Below are positions 41,136 through 49,508 of a stretch of DNA of 64,000 bases, one piece after another. Where the stretch lies: assembly GCA_002600635.1 (NCBI GenBank), contig CP021371.1, positions 1,243,001 to 1,307,000 of the forward strand. Direction: 5' to 3'. The notes below the pieces were generated by a model. It saw nothing but the letters and a program-made list of their open reading frames with translations, searched no databases and had not been told where the DNA came from. The DNA is from Rhizobium sp. ACO-34A. Lineage in GTDB: Bacteria > Pseudomonadota > Alphaproteobacteria > Rhizobiales > Rhizobiaceae. Within the stretch, counting starts at the first letter, position 1, and each line of letters starts with the position of its first letter. Both the position numbers and the translations under genes were made by a program.

Positions 41136-42359
41136 ATGATCATGGCGGGGACGCTGGAAGCGTGGAGTGTGGGATGGCGGCATCGGCCGCTTGTCGCCGT
41201 GATCTCGCTTGTCGGGATCGTCCTCCTCGCTGCGCTGGTTGGCGTCATGCTCGGCGTTATTGATCCCGATTCCGATATGTTTGCCGGCCGCAATCATGTG
41301 AACGTCTGGCTGGGTTCCTCTCTGCTGCTCTCGGGAAATGCGATGGAGCTTTTCCGCGGGGCGGAAGTCTACTCCTCCCACGTGCTCTCGATCTTCGGGG
41401 TCGAGGCCGGCTGGCAGTACTGGAGCTATCTGCCGCATGCGCTGCTTGTCTTCGCGCCATTCTCCCTGATGCCCTATCTGCCTTCGGCGCTCGTCTTCCT
41501 GATGGTGACGCTGGCACTTTACGGTCATGCCGTCAGCCTGCAGGAGCGCGATTTTCCGCTGTTCCCGGCGCTGCTTCTGCTGCCCTTCCTTCTGGCCAAT
41601 ATCCTCGCCGCCGACAGCGGTTATCTGACGGCGGCGCTGATGCTCTATGGCCTCGGCCTTCGCGACCGCCATCCCGTGCTTGCGGGCATCGCCGTCGGGG
41701 CGCTGACGATCAAGCCGCAGCTCGGCCTTCTGCTGCCAGTCCTGCTGATCTTCGAGGGTAACTGGCGCACCTTCCTTGCCGCCGTGGTGACGGCTCTCGT
41801 GATGGTGGCGTTGTCGCTTGCGCTTGTCGGCGTGAATGGCTGGATGGGCTATGCAGCGTTCAACGCGCCCTATCAGATCTACCTGATGAACAATCTCGGC
41901 GGCTTCTTCCCCAATCTGGTACCCTCTGTCTTCGGCTCCATGCGCAGCCTCGGCTTTCCCGCCGAAGCCGCCCGGCTGTTCCATCTGCCGGTGGCACTGG
42001 TTGCCATCGCGGCCTTCATCTGGAGCCTGATGCGTCTCCAGTCGCCGCTTGCCCGCTCTCGCAGCCTGCTCTATGCCACCTTCCTGATCTCGCCTTATAC
42101 GCAGAGCCATGACCTCGGTGCGCTGGCGGCTCTCGCTGCCCTTGCCGCCCGGCCGGAGCCGGCGCTTCCCCGGAGCCTCGCCATGCTGCGCATCACGCTC
42201 TCGGTGCTGGTCGCCCTCGTGCCGCTGTTTACCCTTCTGCTCGGGCTGAAAGGGCTGCCGCTTGCGCCGCTGGTCCTGGTGCTGGCCTATGGCGTGACGC
42301 TTGCGACCGACAGGATGCTGGAGGCAAGTGCTGCGCCGTCACGCGTCCAGATGGCCTAG
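41136..42359 (+). CDS. GT87-type (DUF2029) membrane glycosyltransferase
   Basis: A 407-residue polytopic membrane protein with about ten helices. It resembles GT-C fold polyprenyl-phosphate-mannose-type glycosyltransferases of the GT87/DUF2029 family: an Asp near residue 46 in Asp-Pro-Asp-Ser-Asp-Met-Phe, a Tyr-Trp-Ser-Tyr-Leu-Pro-His-Ala segment near 95, and Thr-Ile-Lys-Pro-Gln-Leu-Gly near 190. The donor and acceptor are unknown. GGGGAG precedes ATG 41136. Its stop overlaps the phosphoesterase stop on the other strand (convergent). Confidence 0.78.
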   Translation: MIMAGTLEAWSVGWRHRPLVAVISLVGIVLLAALVGVMLGVIDPDSDMFAGRNHVNVWLGSSLLLSGNAMELFRGAEVYSSHVLSIFGVEAGWQYWSYLPHALLVFAPFSLMPYLPSALVFLMVTLALYGHAVSLQERDFPLFPALLLLPFLLANILAADSGYLTAALMLYGLGLRDRHPVLAGIAVGALTIKPQLGLLLPVLLIFEGNWRTFLAAVVTALVMVALSLALVGVNGWMGYAAFNAPYQIYLMNNLGGFFPNLVPSVFGSMRSLGFPAEAARLFHLPVALVAIAAFIWSLMRLQSPLARSRSLLYATFLISPYTQSHDLGALAALAALAARPEPALPRSLAMLRITLSVLVALVPLFTLLLGLKGLPLAPLVLVLAYGVTLATDRMLEASAAPSRVQMA

Positions 42360-43249
42360 CCGGCAACCGATGCGGTGTTCGCCGATGTGATGGAAAGCCG
42401 ACGGTCTACCTCGCGACCGAACCCATGGATTTCCAGCCGGTCGTCAAACAATTCTACAATGGAAAACGCATTCTCGTCGGGCGTATCGACCATGCCCTTC
42501 ATGTTGATGAAATGGGTTCCGTTCAGCAGGCCGTAATTGCCGGCATGATTATGCCCGCAGAAATAGGCCAGAGCCGCAGGCGATCTCGCGATCACGCCCG
42601 CCACCTCTTCGGCGCCCCAGAGATTGTGATCGTTTGCCGGAGCAAGCGGATAATGGCCCATCACGATGGCGGGCTCGCCTGCCGCTTCGGCGAGCTTCAG
42701 TCGCTCGTCCAGCCATTCGGTCTGCGCAGCACTCATGCCGGCATTCCACGTCTGGGCGTTCGCGGCTCCGGCGGTGCGCAATGCGTTAAGCCGGGCTTCT
42801 GCCTCCTGTCGACGGGCATCGCCGGGCGGCGGGGCAAACAGCGAGACCTCGTTGCCATCGGTGAGGATCACGCGCGCACCCTTGCAGACGAAATCATGAT
42901 AGGGCGAGGGCATGCCGAGCCTGTCGTGGATTTTCGTCAGATGCTCGGGCGCAACGGAAAAATCGTGATTGCCGGGGAGAAACAGTGTCCGGTGACGAAG
43001 GCCGCCATAGACTTCAAGAATGCGGTCGAAATTCTCGTAATCCCGGTCGATGATATCGCCGAGCGTGAGGACGAAATCGAGGTCCTCCGTATTCAATCGG
43101 GCAATCGCTTCCTCGAGCTTGTCGATGCTCTTCTCGTAGTAACGGTTGAGCGTCAGGTTAGGCTCGATCGGCGCATATTGCGGATCGGCGATCAGGCCGA
43201 AGCGGAGGCGGGGGAGAGAAACGGGGGGACGGGAAATGTCTGAGGGCAT
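42356..43249 (-). CDS. ADPRM-like metallophosphoesterase
   Basis: A 297-residue calcineurin-like phosphoesterase. Metal motifs: Ala-Asp-Pro-Gln near residue 21 (Asp-x-Gln instead of the usual Asp-x-His), Gly-Asp-Ile-Ile-Asp-Arg near 65, Gly-Asn-His-Asp near 95, and Gly-His-Asn-His near 232. The Asp-x-Gln motif, Tyr-Tyr-x-x-Ser and the late Met-Lys-Gly-Met-Val-Asp-Thr-Pro-Asp-Glu-Asn-Ala-Phe-Ser block match the Mn-dependent ADP-ribose/CDP-alcohol diphosphatase family (ADPRM) rather than general phosphatases. It is cytoplasmic. The first ATG of the frame at 43348 has a weaker context than ATG 43249. Confidence 0.82.
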   Translation of the reverse strand: MPSDISRPPVSLPRLRFGLIADPQYAPIEPNLTLNRYYEKSIDKLEEAIARLNTEDLDFVLTLGDIIDRDYENFDRILEVYGGLRHRTLFLPGNHDFSVAPEHLTKIHDRLGMPSPYHDFVCKGARVILTDGNEVSLFAPPPGDARRQEAEARLNALRTAGAANAQTWNAGMSAAQTEWLDERLKLAEAAGEPAIVMGHYPLAPANDHNLWGAEEVAGVIARSPAALAYFCGHNHAGNYGLLNGTHFINMKGMVDTPDENAFSIVELFDDRLEIHGFGREVDRRLSITSANTASVAG

Positions 43250-43407
43250 GTCTGTACACACAATGAGAACCAGCCGCGGGCATAGGCCGCCGGTGTGACA
43301 GTCGTGTGACGTGGATCGCCGGCGTTCACTGCCGGCGAATCTTTTCAAGCCTGAACGAATGCAGCAGGACGAGGTTCTCCCGCCAGTCCGCGTGGGACCT
43401 GCCGTCC

Positions 43408-43917
43408 TTAGAGAACACTCGCCACGTAGATATCTCCGGCCGGCAGCGGCAGAAGACGTTCGGCCATCTCGACCTTCAGCGCCTCGTGGCGGGCGGTTTC
43501 CTCGTCCGTCTTGTCCTTCTTGGCGCCGAGCGTGACGAACTCCTCGCGCACATGGCCGGGCTTGATCTTCACCTCGACGGTCCTGTCCCTGTAGGTGAAG
43601 CGCCAGACATAGGGGCCGGGAGGATCGGAAATCACATCCTTGCCGCCGAGGCTTCGGTTGATGGTCAGTCGCCCGTCCGTCAGGGCCCGCGTCGCCATTT
43701 CGATGGCGTCACGGCCACCGGGGCCGGGAAAAGCGGTGACCACGGTGATGTCTCGGCGCTCCGGCGGCGTGTCCGAAAGAAGGGGAAATGCTGCCTGCAT
43801 CGCCTTCAGCCCATGCACCACGCCACCCGGAAATCCGCCGCCATGATAGGCGTTGATATCGGCGAAGGTGAAAGTGAGGTCCTTGCCGCCTTCGCGGACG
43901 GTGATCGTGTCATGCAT
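43408..43917 (-). CDS. FmdE-like domain protein in an ABC operon
   Basis: A 169-residue cytoplasmic protein. Residues 20-45 (Asn-Ala-Tyr-His-Gly-Gly-Gly-Phe-Pro-Gly-Gly-Val-Val-His-Gly-Leu-Lys-Ala-Met) resemble the Phe-His-Gly-His-x-Cys-Pro-Gly core of the FmdE/FwdE superfamily, with Val-Val-Thr-Ala-Phe-Pro-Gly-Pro-Gly-Gly-Arg-Asp-Ala near 63. The metal-binding Cys of that core and the usual C-terminal zinc finger are absent. It is the last gene of the second iron-type ABC operon and overlaps the preceding gene by eight bases. Binding or processing of an imported ligand is inferred from context only. Confidence 0.65.
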   Translation of the reverse strand: MHDTITVREGGKDLTFTFADINAYHGGGFPGGVVHGLKAMQAAFPLLSDTPPERRDITVVTAFPGPGGRDAIEMATRALTDGRLTINRSLGGKDVISDPPGPYVWRFTYRDRTVEVKIKPGHVREEFVTLGAKKDKTDEETARHEALKVEMAERLLPLPAGDIYVASVL

Positions 43918-45220
43918 GGATGTAGGCCTTCAAATTGGGAATGAACCGGTCGAGGAAACGGGTCGTCGCCGGCATGAAATGCGAACCGTGATGGAACATC
44001 GGGTCGAGTGAAGAAAGGATCATTCGTCCGGGTGTCGAAACGTCGTCGACGTAAAGGATCGCGCGGCCTTCTCCGTCACGGGCGAGAACCTCGGCGCCTT
44101 CGGGCGGCACGAACCAGCCATGCAGATGCCAGGTGACCTCCTTGTCGCCGATGTCCTTCATCAAGGGGTGGGAAGCGGCTGTATCGGTCACCCTCACGCC
44201 GAGATCGGCCGCGGGGTCGAGCCACCACCACCAGTTCGTCGGCGTCTCGGTAAAATCGATGGCCGGAAGCCAGAGGTCGGAATGGCTTTCCCCGAGCGCG
44301 ACCACCGTGCCGCCGGCGGCAAGATGGCGGGCGATGACGTCCTTCTGGGCGATCATCCGTTGCGCCGGTGTGCGGCAGGGCACCCAGAGCACATCGTCGG
44401 GGCGCAGCACCTCGCCGAGTTCCTCCGGTGTCGTCACCACGTCGAAATACCCGGCATAACGCGGCCCTTCGAGGCTGCGGATATTGTAATAGGTGCCGGA
44501 GGAGGGGGCGACGATGCGTCGGCCGGCCTTGTCCGAGGATTTCGGGCCGGTATAGGCCTCCGCCTCTGCCAGCGGCAGGTTGTCGGAAGGCTTTGCCGGG
44601 TTTGTCGGCCAAGGGTCGAGGCAGGGGCCGCCATTGACCCAGTCGAGGATGCGGGCGGAAAGTCCCGGGGCGAGCCCCCATTCCATCCCCATGCTGGCGA
44701 GGTCGTTGCCGGCATGGGAGAAGATGCGCCCGCCGCCCGGCCGCGCCCAGACCCAGTCGACCGGCACCTGCGTCTGTCCCAGCCCGTTGATGGCGACGGC
44801 ACCCTCCGGCAGGGGATTGCAGCCGCGGCCATAGAAACCGGCCACGCCCTTGTTGGCCTCCAGCTTCTTCAGGTCGAGACCGTCATAGAGCGGATGCGGA
44901 TTGATGGAGGAGAGGTCGAAATCCGCCCGCTTGGGAGCGTCGATCGGCCGGTATTGTGCCATCCCGTCCACCAGTGGACGCACCACATGGCCGTTGAAGA
45001 ACCACCGCCCGCCGGCGTCGAGAAAGGCTTCGAGCGCCGGTTTCAGCGCCAGGAGGGCGTTCTGGTCGAGCTGCTGTCCGGTGATGAGGCCCTTGTGGGC
45101 GGCTAGCACCTCCGCCGTCAGATCCTTCTGTTCCACGATGACGACATCGCCGCGCGCGGCCGCGTCCAGAATTCCCGGCGACGGTTTGCCATAGGCGGAT
45201 TTCAGATAGATCGTGCTCAT
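43910..45220 (-). CDS. Amidotransferase-like protein of unknown function
   Basis: A 436-residue cytoplasmic protein, without signal peptide. It looks like two related Rossmann-like halves of the class I glutamine-amidotransferase/ThuA type: the first with Val-Ile-Val-Glu-Gln-Lys-Asp-Leu and Leu-Asp-Ala-Gly-Gly-Arg-Trp-Phe-Phe-Asn-Gly-His, the second with Leu-Ala-Ala-Gly-Gly-Thr-Val-Val-Ala-Leu-Gly-Glu-Ser and Trp-Trp-Trp-Trp-Leu-Asp-Pro. No classical catalytic Cys elbow is visible. It sits between the ATPase gene (4-base overlap) and the FmdE-like gene in a RirA-box ABC operon, so a role in handling the imported ligand is likely but unproven. Confidence 0.6.
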   Translation of the reverse strand: MSTIYLKSAYGKPSPGILDAAARGDVVIVEQKDLTAEVLAAHKGLITGQQLDQNALLALKPALEAFLDAGGRWFFNGHVVRPLVDGMAQYRPIDAPKRADFDLSSINPHPLYDGLDLKKLEANKGVAGFYGRGCNPLPEGAVAINGLGQTQVPVDWVWARPGGGRIFSHAGNDLASMGMEWGLAPGLSARILDWVNGGPCLDPWPTNPAKPSDNLPLAEAEAYTGPKSSDKAGRRIVAPSSGTYYNIRSLEGPRYAGYFDVVTTPEELGEVLRPDDVLWVPCRTPAQRMIAQKDVIARHLAAGGTVVALGESHSDLWLPAIDFTETPTNWWWWLDPAADLGVRVTDTAASHPLMKDIGDKEVTWHLHGWFVPPEGAEVLARDGEGRAILYVDDVSTPGRMILSSLDPMFHHGSHFMPATTRFLDRFIPNLKAYIHA

Positions 45221-45975
45221 GCTGCCTCGATTCCGGCGAATGCGGGCAGGATTGCCCGGCGTGTTTCGCCAAGTGGTCCGGCGACATCGACCCAGCGCAT
45301 CGGGACGCCGTAAAGCTCGGTCAGCCGCTCCGGCTCGATCATGTCGGGAACGGTGCCGTGGACCTCGTGTCCGCCCGGCATCATCATCAACACGTCGTCA
45401 GCGGCGGCGAGTGCGTGGTTCGGGTCGTGGGTGGTGAAGATGATGGCGTAGTTGCGCCGAAGGCGGAGCGCATCCAGCAGTTCCAGCGTCTTTGCCTGAT
45501 TACCGAGATCGAGCGCCGAGGTCGGCTCGTCGAACACCAGTGCCTGCGATCCCGTGGCGAGCGCCCGCGCGATCAGCACCAGCTGGCGCTGGCCACCGGA
45601 CATCCGGTCGTAGCGCAGGCCGGCAAGCGCCGAGGCGCCTACATCGGCCAGTGCTGCTTCGGCCGCCTCCCTGTCCTCGCGCCGGGGCTGGCCGAACAGG
45701 CCGAGATGAGCCGCGCGGCCCATCACCACGACATCGAGACCGGAAAGCCTTGCCTGCGATGCCCCATGCTGGGGTACGTAGCCCGCGACCTTCGGCGCGT
45801 GACGGCTGCCGTCGGCAAGCCGCTGGAAACCAAGAAGCGCTCTCAGCAGCGTGGTCTTGCCGCGACCGTTCGGGCCGAGGATGGCGAGAGAACGGCCAAC
45901 GGGAACAGAGAAGCTGACATTGCGGAAAAGCGTGCGCTGGCCGAAGGCGACCGAAGCGTTTTCGAGGCCGATCAT
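45217..45975 (-). CDS. Iron-type ABC transporter ATP-binding protein
   Basis: A 252-residue ABC ATPase of the FecE/FhuC group. Walker A is GPNGRGKTT near residue 34-42, the signature is MSGGQRQ, Walker B is LVFDEPTSALD, and the switch His is in Thr-Thr-His-Asp-Pro-Asn-His. It overlaps the permease gene by four bases and the next gene also by four, so the operon is tightly coupled. The substrate is probably an iron or other metal complex. Confidence 0.9.
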   Translation of the reverse strand: MIGLENASVAFGQRTLFRNVSFSVPVGRSLAILGPNGRGKTTLLRALLGFQRLADGSRHAPKVAGYVPQHGASQARLSGLDVVVMGRAAHLGLFGQPRREDREAAEAALADVGASALAGLRYDRMSGGQRQLVLIARALATGSQALVFDEPTSALDLGNQAKTLELLDALRLRRNYAIIFTTHDPNHALAAADDVLMMMPGGHEVHGTVPDMIEPERLTELYGVPMRWVDVAGPLGETRRAILPAFAGIEAA

Positions 45976-47024
45976 GCGCGGTTCGCCTCCCTGAAGTGAC
46001 GACGCAGAAGCAGGCCGAAGACCGGAGCGCCAATCAGCGCGGTCAGCACGCCGAGCGGGATTTCGGCGGCCGTCAGCGTGCGGGCCAGCGTGTCGATGAA
46101 GGTGAGATAGGCGGCCCCCAGCAGGGCCGATGCCGGGATCAGCGCCCGGTGATCCTCGCCGACGAGGATGCGCGCGGCATGCGGCACCACGAGGCCGATC
46201 CAGCCGACAATGCCGGCAACCGCGACCGATGTGCCGGTCATCAGCGAGATGGCGGCGAAGACGATCCAGCGCTCACGGTCGGGATTGACCCCGAGCGAAC
46301 GCGCTTCGCTGTCTTCCAGCGCCAGCAGGTTCAGCCGGTAGCGCAGGAGCCAGACCGCGAAGAGACCGAGGGCCATGCCGGGAACGGCAAGGCCGAGCCT
46401 CGCCCATGTGGCGGTCGAGAACGAACCCATCAGCCAGTAGACGATGGCCGGCAGCGACGTGTTTGGATCGGCGACGAACTGCACGATGGAAACCAGTGCT
46501 GCAAACAGCGCGCCGACCACCATGCCGGAAAGGATGACCGTAATGATCTCGGTGCGTCCGTTGATCCGGGCGAGCGCGCCGACGAGGATGAGTGCTGCAA
46601 GTCCGAGCAGGAAGGACATGCCGAGCAGCACGATGCCGGAATAACCGAAGAGGAGGGCGAGTGCGCCGCCGAAGGCCGCACCCTGGCTGATGCCGAGCAC
46701 CTGCGGTGAGACGAGGGGATTGCGGAATACGCCCTGAAGCGCCGCGCCGCCAACGGCAAGCGCCGCACCCGACAGCGCCGCGAGCAAAACCCGCGGCAAG
46801 CGTACGAGCAGCACGATGCGCTCGTCCATCTCGTCGGGGATCGTGCCGGGATTGAGGGCCCCATTGACGAGGATTTCCGCGATGCGGGGCACGGAGACGG
46901 AAAACCGGCCGGCCCCGATGGAAAACAGCATGGTCGCGACCAGTCCCGCGATCATCAGTCCGAAGACGCCGATCCTCAGCGCGGAGATACCGCTCCGCAC
47001 TGGTTCAGTCGCGACCGTGCTCAT
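45972..47024 (-). CDS. FecCD-family ABC transporter permease
   Basis: A 350-residue inner-membrane permease of the BtuC/FecCD family: Arg-Leu-Pro-Arg-Val-Leu-Leu-Ala-Ala-Leu-Ser-Gly-Ala-Ala-Leu-Ala-Val-Gly-Gly near residue 75, Gln-Gly-Val-Phe-Arg-Asn-Pro-Leu-Val-Ser-Pro near 98, and the coupling segment Gly-Trp-Ile-Gly-Leu-Val-Val-Pro-His-Ala-Ala-Arg near 275. About ten helices. It starts one base before the binding-protein stop; the longer frame from 47102 overlaps that gene and is rejected. Confidence 0.92.
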   Translation of the reverse strand: MSTVATEPVRSGISALRIGVFGLMIAGLVATMLFSIGAGRFSVSVPRIAEILVNGALNPGTIPDEMDERIVLLVRLPRVLLAALSGAALAVGGAALQGVFRNPLVSPQVLGISQGAAFGGALALLFGYSGIVLLGMSFLLGLAALILVGALARINGRTEIITVILSGMVVGALFAALVSIVQFVADPNTSLPAIVYWLMGSFSTATWARLGLAVPGMALGLFAVWLLRYRLNLLALEDSEARSLGVNPDRERWIVFAAISLMTGTSVAVAGIVGWIGLVVPHAARILVGEDHRALIPASALLGAAYLTFIDTLARTLTAAEIPLGVLTALIGAPVFGLLLRRHFREANRA

Positions 47025-47025
47025 T

Positions 47026-48114
47026 TCACTTGGCCTTGAACTGGGCGTAGGCGGTTTCCGCGCCCTGCATGTCCATCCACAGGATGCCGTCGATATCGGC
47101 ATCGGTGAGATCGTAGTTGTAGAGGGTCTTGTAGGCCTTCTTCATTTCGCCGCGCAGGTCGTAGGCGAAGACGTCGGGATGCAGCAGGTTGGCGAGCCAC
47201 ATCCAGGTCAGCGGGCTTTCCTGGCTCGGCGGATCCCAGCGATAGCCGCCGAGCGGCATCTTGTAGACCTTGTGCTCCTTGGCGGCCTTGGTCAGCGACA
47301 GGATCGGGTCGTTATAGATCCGGTCGATCCCGAGCTTGGCTTCGAAGCTGTTGAGCAGGATCACATCGGGGTTCCATTCGGCGATCTGCTCGGGGCTGAT
47401 CGTCGTGCCGTTGCCCTGTACGTCGGAAGATGCGTTCACGCCACCGACGAGGTCGATGTACCAGGCGTTGTAGTTGCCCTTGTTGCCCGATGCCGTCAGG
47501 TTTTCCAGTGCCCGGCCGAGATAGAGCACCTTCGGCTTCTTGTCGGCGGGAATGTCCTTGGCCTTGGCGGCCATCTCGTTGGCCACCGTATCGCGCCAGC
47601 CGTTGATCAGGGCGGCGCGCTCCGGCTTGCCGAGCGCGGTCGCCACCATGTTATGGTAGTAACGGGTCTTTTCCTCGGTGCCGTAGGAGATCAGTGCGAC
47701 GTTGAGGCCGGCATTGCTGATCGGGTCGACCAGATCGGCGCCGTAATCGGCCCACTGAATCACGAGATCGGGATGGGTGGCCGCCAGTTCCTCGATGTTG
47801 GGAATGAAGTTCGGCGCGGTGATGTCGGAGGGAATGTCCTTCGCCTCGGGGAAGATCCTGCCGAGAACGCCTTCCACAATCGCCGATTTTGCCGTCGGGT
47901 TCATGCCGACGAGCTTGGAGGTGCCGCCATCCATGGCAATGATCGTCGATGCCATCGGGATCGGGATCGAGGCGATGCGGTCGGCCGGCTTTTGAAGCGT
48001 GACGGTACGGTCCGCCTGGTCGACGATGGTGATCGGATCGGCGGAAGCCGTTGCGGCAAAGCCCATTGCCGCAACCGAAATGGCGAGGCTGGTGTACAGG
48101 CGACGAGGAAGCAT
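47026..48114 (-). CDS. Iron-type ABC substrate-binding protein
   Basis: A 362-residue periplasmic binding protein of the FepB/BtuF class with a signal peptide ending near Ala-Ser-Ala-Asp at residue 24. It begins the fold with Ile-Thr-Ile-Val-Asp-Gln-Ala-Asp-Arg-Thr-Val and later has Leu-Tyr-Leu-Gly-Arg, Trp-Tyr-Ile-Asp-Leu-Val-Gly-Gly-Val-Asn-Ala and Trp-Asn-Pro-Asp-Val-Ile-Leu-Leu-Asn. It is only distantly related to the two paralogues at 17-19 kb and lacks their Cys-Cys pair. AAAGG precedes ATG 48114, and a RirA-type box lies 66 bases further upstream. Confidence 0.88.
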   Translation of the reverse strand: MLPRRLYTSLAISVAAMGFAATASADPITIVDQADRTVTLQKPADRIASIPIPMASTIIAMDGGTSKLVGMNPTAKSAIVEGVLGRIFPEAKDIPSDITAPNFIPNIEELAATHPDLVIQWADYGADLVDPISNAGLNVALISYGTEEKTRYYHNMVATALGKPERAALINGWRDTVANEMAAKAKDIPADKKPKVLYLGRALENLTASGNKGNYNAWYIDLVGGVNASSDVQGNGTTISPEQIAEWNPDVILLNSFEAKLGIDRIYNDPILSLTKAAKEHKVYKMPLGGYRWDPPSQESPLTWMWLANLLHPDVFAYDLRGEMKKAYKTLYNYDLTDADIDGILWMDMQGAETAYAQFKAK

Positions 48115-48179
48115 CGGGAGAACCTTTCGAAAAGTGGACAATGACTGTCTTGATTTTCCGATGCCTCGGATTGCAAACA

Positions 48180-48194
48180 TGACCAAGAGTGTCA
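48180..48194. promoter_or_regulatory. RirA-type iron-responsive box
   Basis: TGACCAAGAGTGTCA fits TGA-N9-TCA, 66 bases before the first gene of the second ABC operon, in an AT-rich promoter stretch. It is the same motif as at 19508-19522. Confidence 0.6.
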
Positions 48195-48393
48195 AGATTT
48201 TTTATGCTAATATAATCCTTTAGTTTCTAGGGGATTTTCCACTTTTGACGGAAAGCATGGATTGAACCGTTTGAATTGATTTTCCCGTTTTCCGGCGTCA
48301 TCGATTTCCGGTGGACGCTCACGAAAAATCGCCTATGAAGGCGATAGACGAATGTCAGGTCCGGTCCCGCCGGGCAACAGAGGTTCACGTTCC

Positions 48394-49320
48394 ATGATCG
48401 TCCGCGACCGGCCCGGTCTTCTCGCCCTGTTCTTCATTTTGCGCGGTTCGGTCCTGCCGATGATCTTTCCGCAGGTGATGTTCGTCTTTGGCCTGTCGGC
48501 CCTGGTGATCCTTGCGCACCGGTTCTGGCCGGCTCTCGTTCCGGGCTTCAACAGCGCGCCGCTCGCGCTGGTCGGCATCGCCCTCTCCATCTTCCTCGGC
48601 TTCCGCAACAATGCCTGCTACGACCGCTGGTGGGAGGCGCGAAAGTACTGGGGCCAACTGGTCATCGCGGTTCGTGGCCTTGCCCGTCAGTCGCTGATTC
48701 TTGAGGGGAGGATGCTCGATGGAGAGCCGGTGGCGCGGCGCCGTCTTCTGGAGCTGGCGATCGCCTTTTGCTACACGCTGCTGATCCACCTGCGTCCGGG
48801 CGGCGATCATGGCCGCATTCTCCTGCGCCTGCCGAAGGAGCGCCACGTCGCCTTCCTCGAAAGCCGCAACCGGCCGGATTTCATCCTGCGGGAAATGGGA
48901 AGCCTCACGGCACGCCTGAAGGCCACCGGCGCGCTGAGCGATATCGAATATTCGGTTCTGGACGAGAGCATCGGCGAAATGGCGTCGGTGCAGGCGGCCT
49001 GCGAGCGCATCCGCTTTACCCCGATCCCCTTTGGCTACACGCTACTCCTGCATCGCACCGCCTATATCTTCTGCTTTCTTCTGCCCTTCGGCTTCGCCGA
49101 TGTTCTCGGATGGCTGACGCCCTTTGCCACGGCACTCGTCGCCTACACCTTCTTCGGGCTGGATGCTCTCGGCAGCGAGCTGGAAGAGCCTTTCGGCGAA
49201 TTGCCCAACGATCTGCCGATCGGAGCGATTGCCGAAACGATCGAAATAAATCTGCGTGAGGCGCTTGGGGAAAAGGACCTGCCGCCACTGCCGGAACCCA
49301 AGAGTTTCGTCCTCATGTGA
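48394..49320 (+). CDS. Bestrophin-family membrane protein
   Basis: A 308-residue protein of the bacterial bestrophin/YneE family, thought to be anion (or cation) channels. Recognisable features are Met-Ile-Val-Arg-Asp-Arg-Pro at the start, the Ser-Val-Leu-Pro-Met-Ile-Phe-Pro-Gln helix, Leu-Gly-Phe-Arg-Asn-Asn-Ala-Cys-Tyr-Asp-Arg-Trp-Trp-Glu-Ala-Arg near residue 68, and Pro-Ile-Pro-Phe-Gly-Tyr near 215, followed by two more helices. AGAGG at 48381-48385 supports ATG 48394 rather than ATG 48352. It is monocistronic. Confidence 0.85.
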   Translation: MIVRDRPGLLALFFILRGSVLPMIFPQVMFVFGLSALVILAHRFWPALVPGFNSAPLALVGIALSIFLGFRNNACYDRWWEARKYWGQLVIAVRGLARQSLILEGRMLDGEPVARRRLLELAIAFCYTLLIHLRPGGDHGRILLRLPKERHVAFLESRNRPDFILREMGSLTARLKATGALSDIEYSVLDESIGEMASVQAACERIRFTPIPFGYTLLLHRTAYIFCFLLPFGFADVLGWLTPFATALVAYTFFGLDALGSELEEPFGELPNDLPIGAIAETIEINLREALGEKDLPPLPEPKSFVLM

Positions 49321-49508
49321 GGACCGTCACAAAGCCCTCGGATATCGCGGTGGCTTAAACAGGAAACTCTGACGTTTATTTTTCTTCAACGGGTTGCTGA
49401 TACACCGGATACTGTCTGGATGGATCCGATGCGATCAAAGCTGGCATGAAGGCTGGGCCGGACCTCACACGCCTTCGTACATGTATTCCAGCATTGGTCA
49501 GCAGAAAA

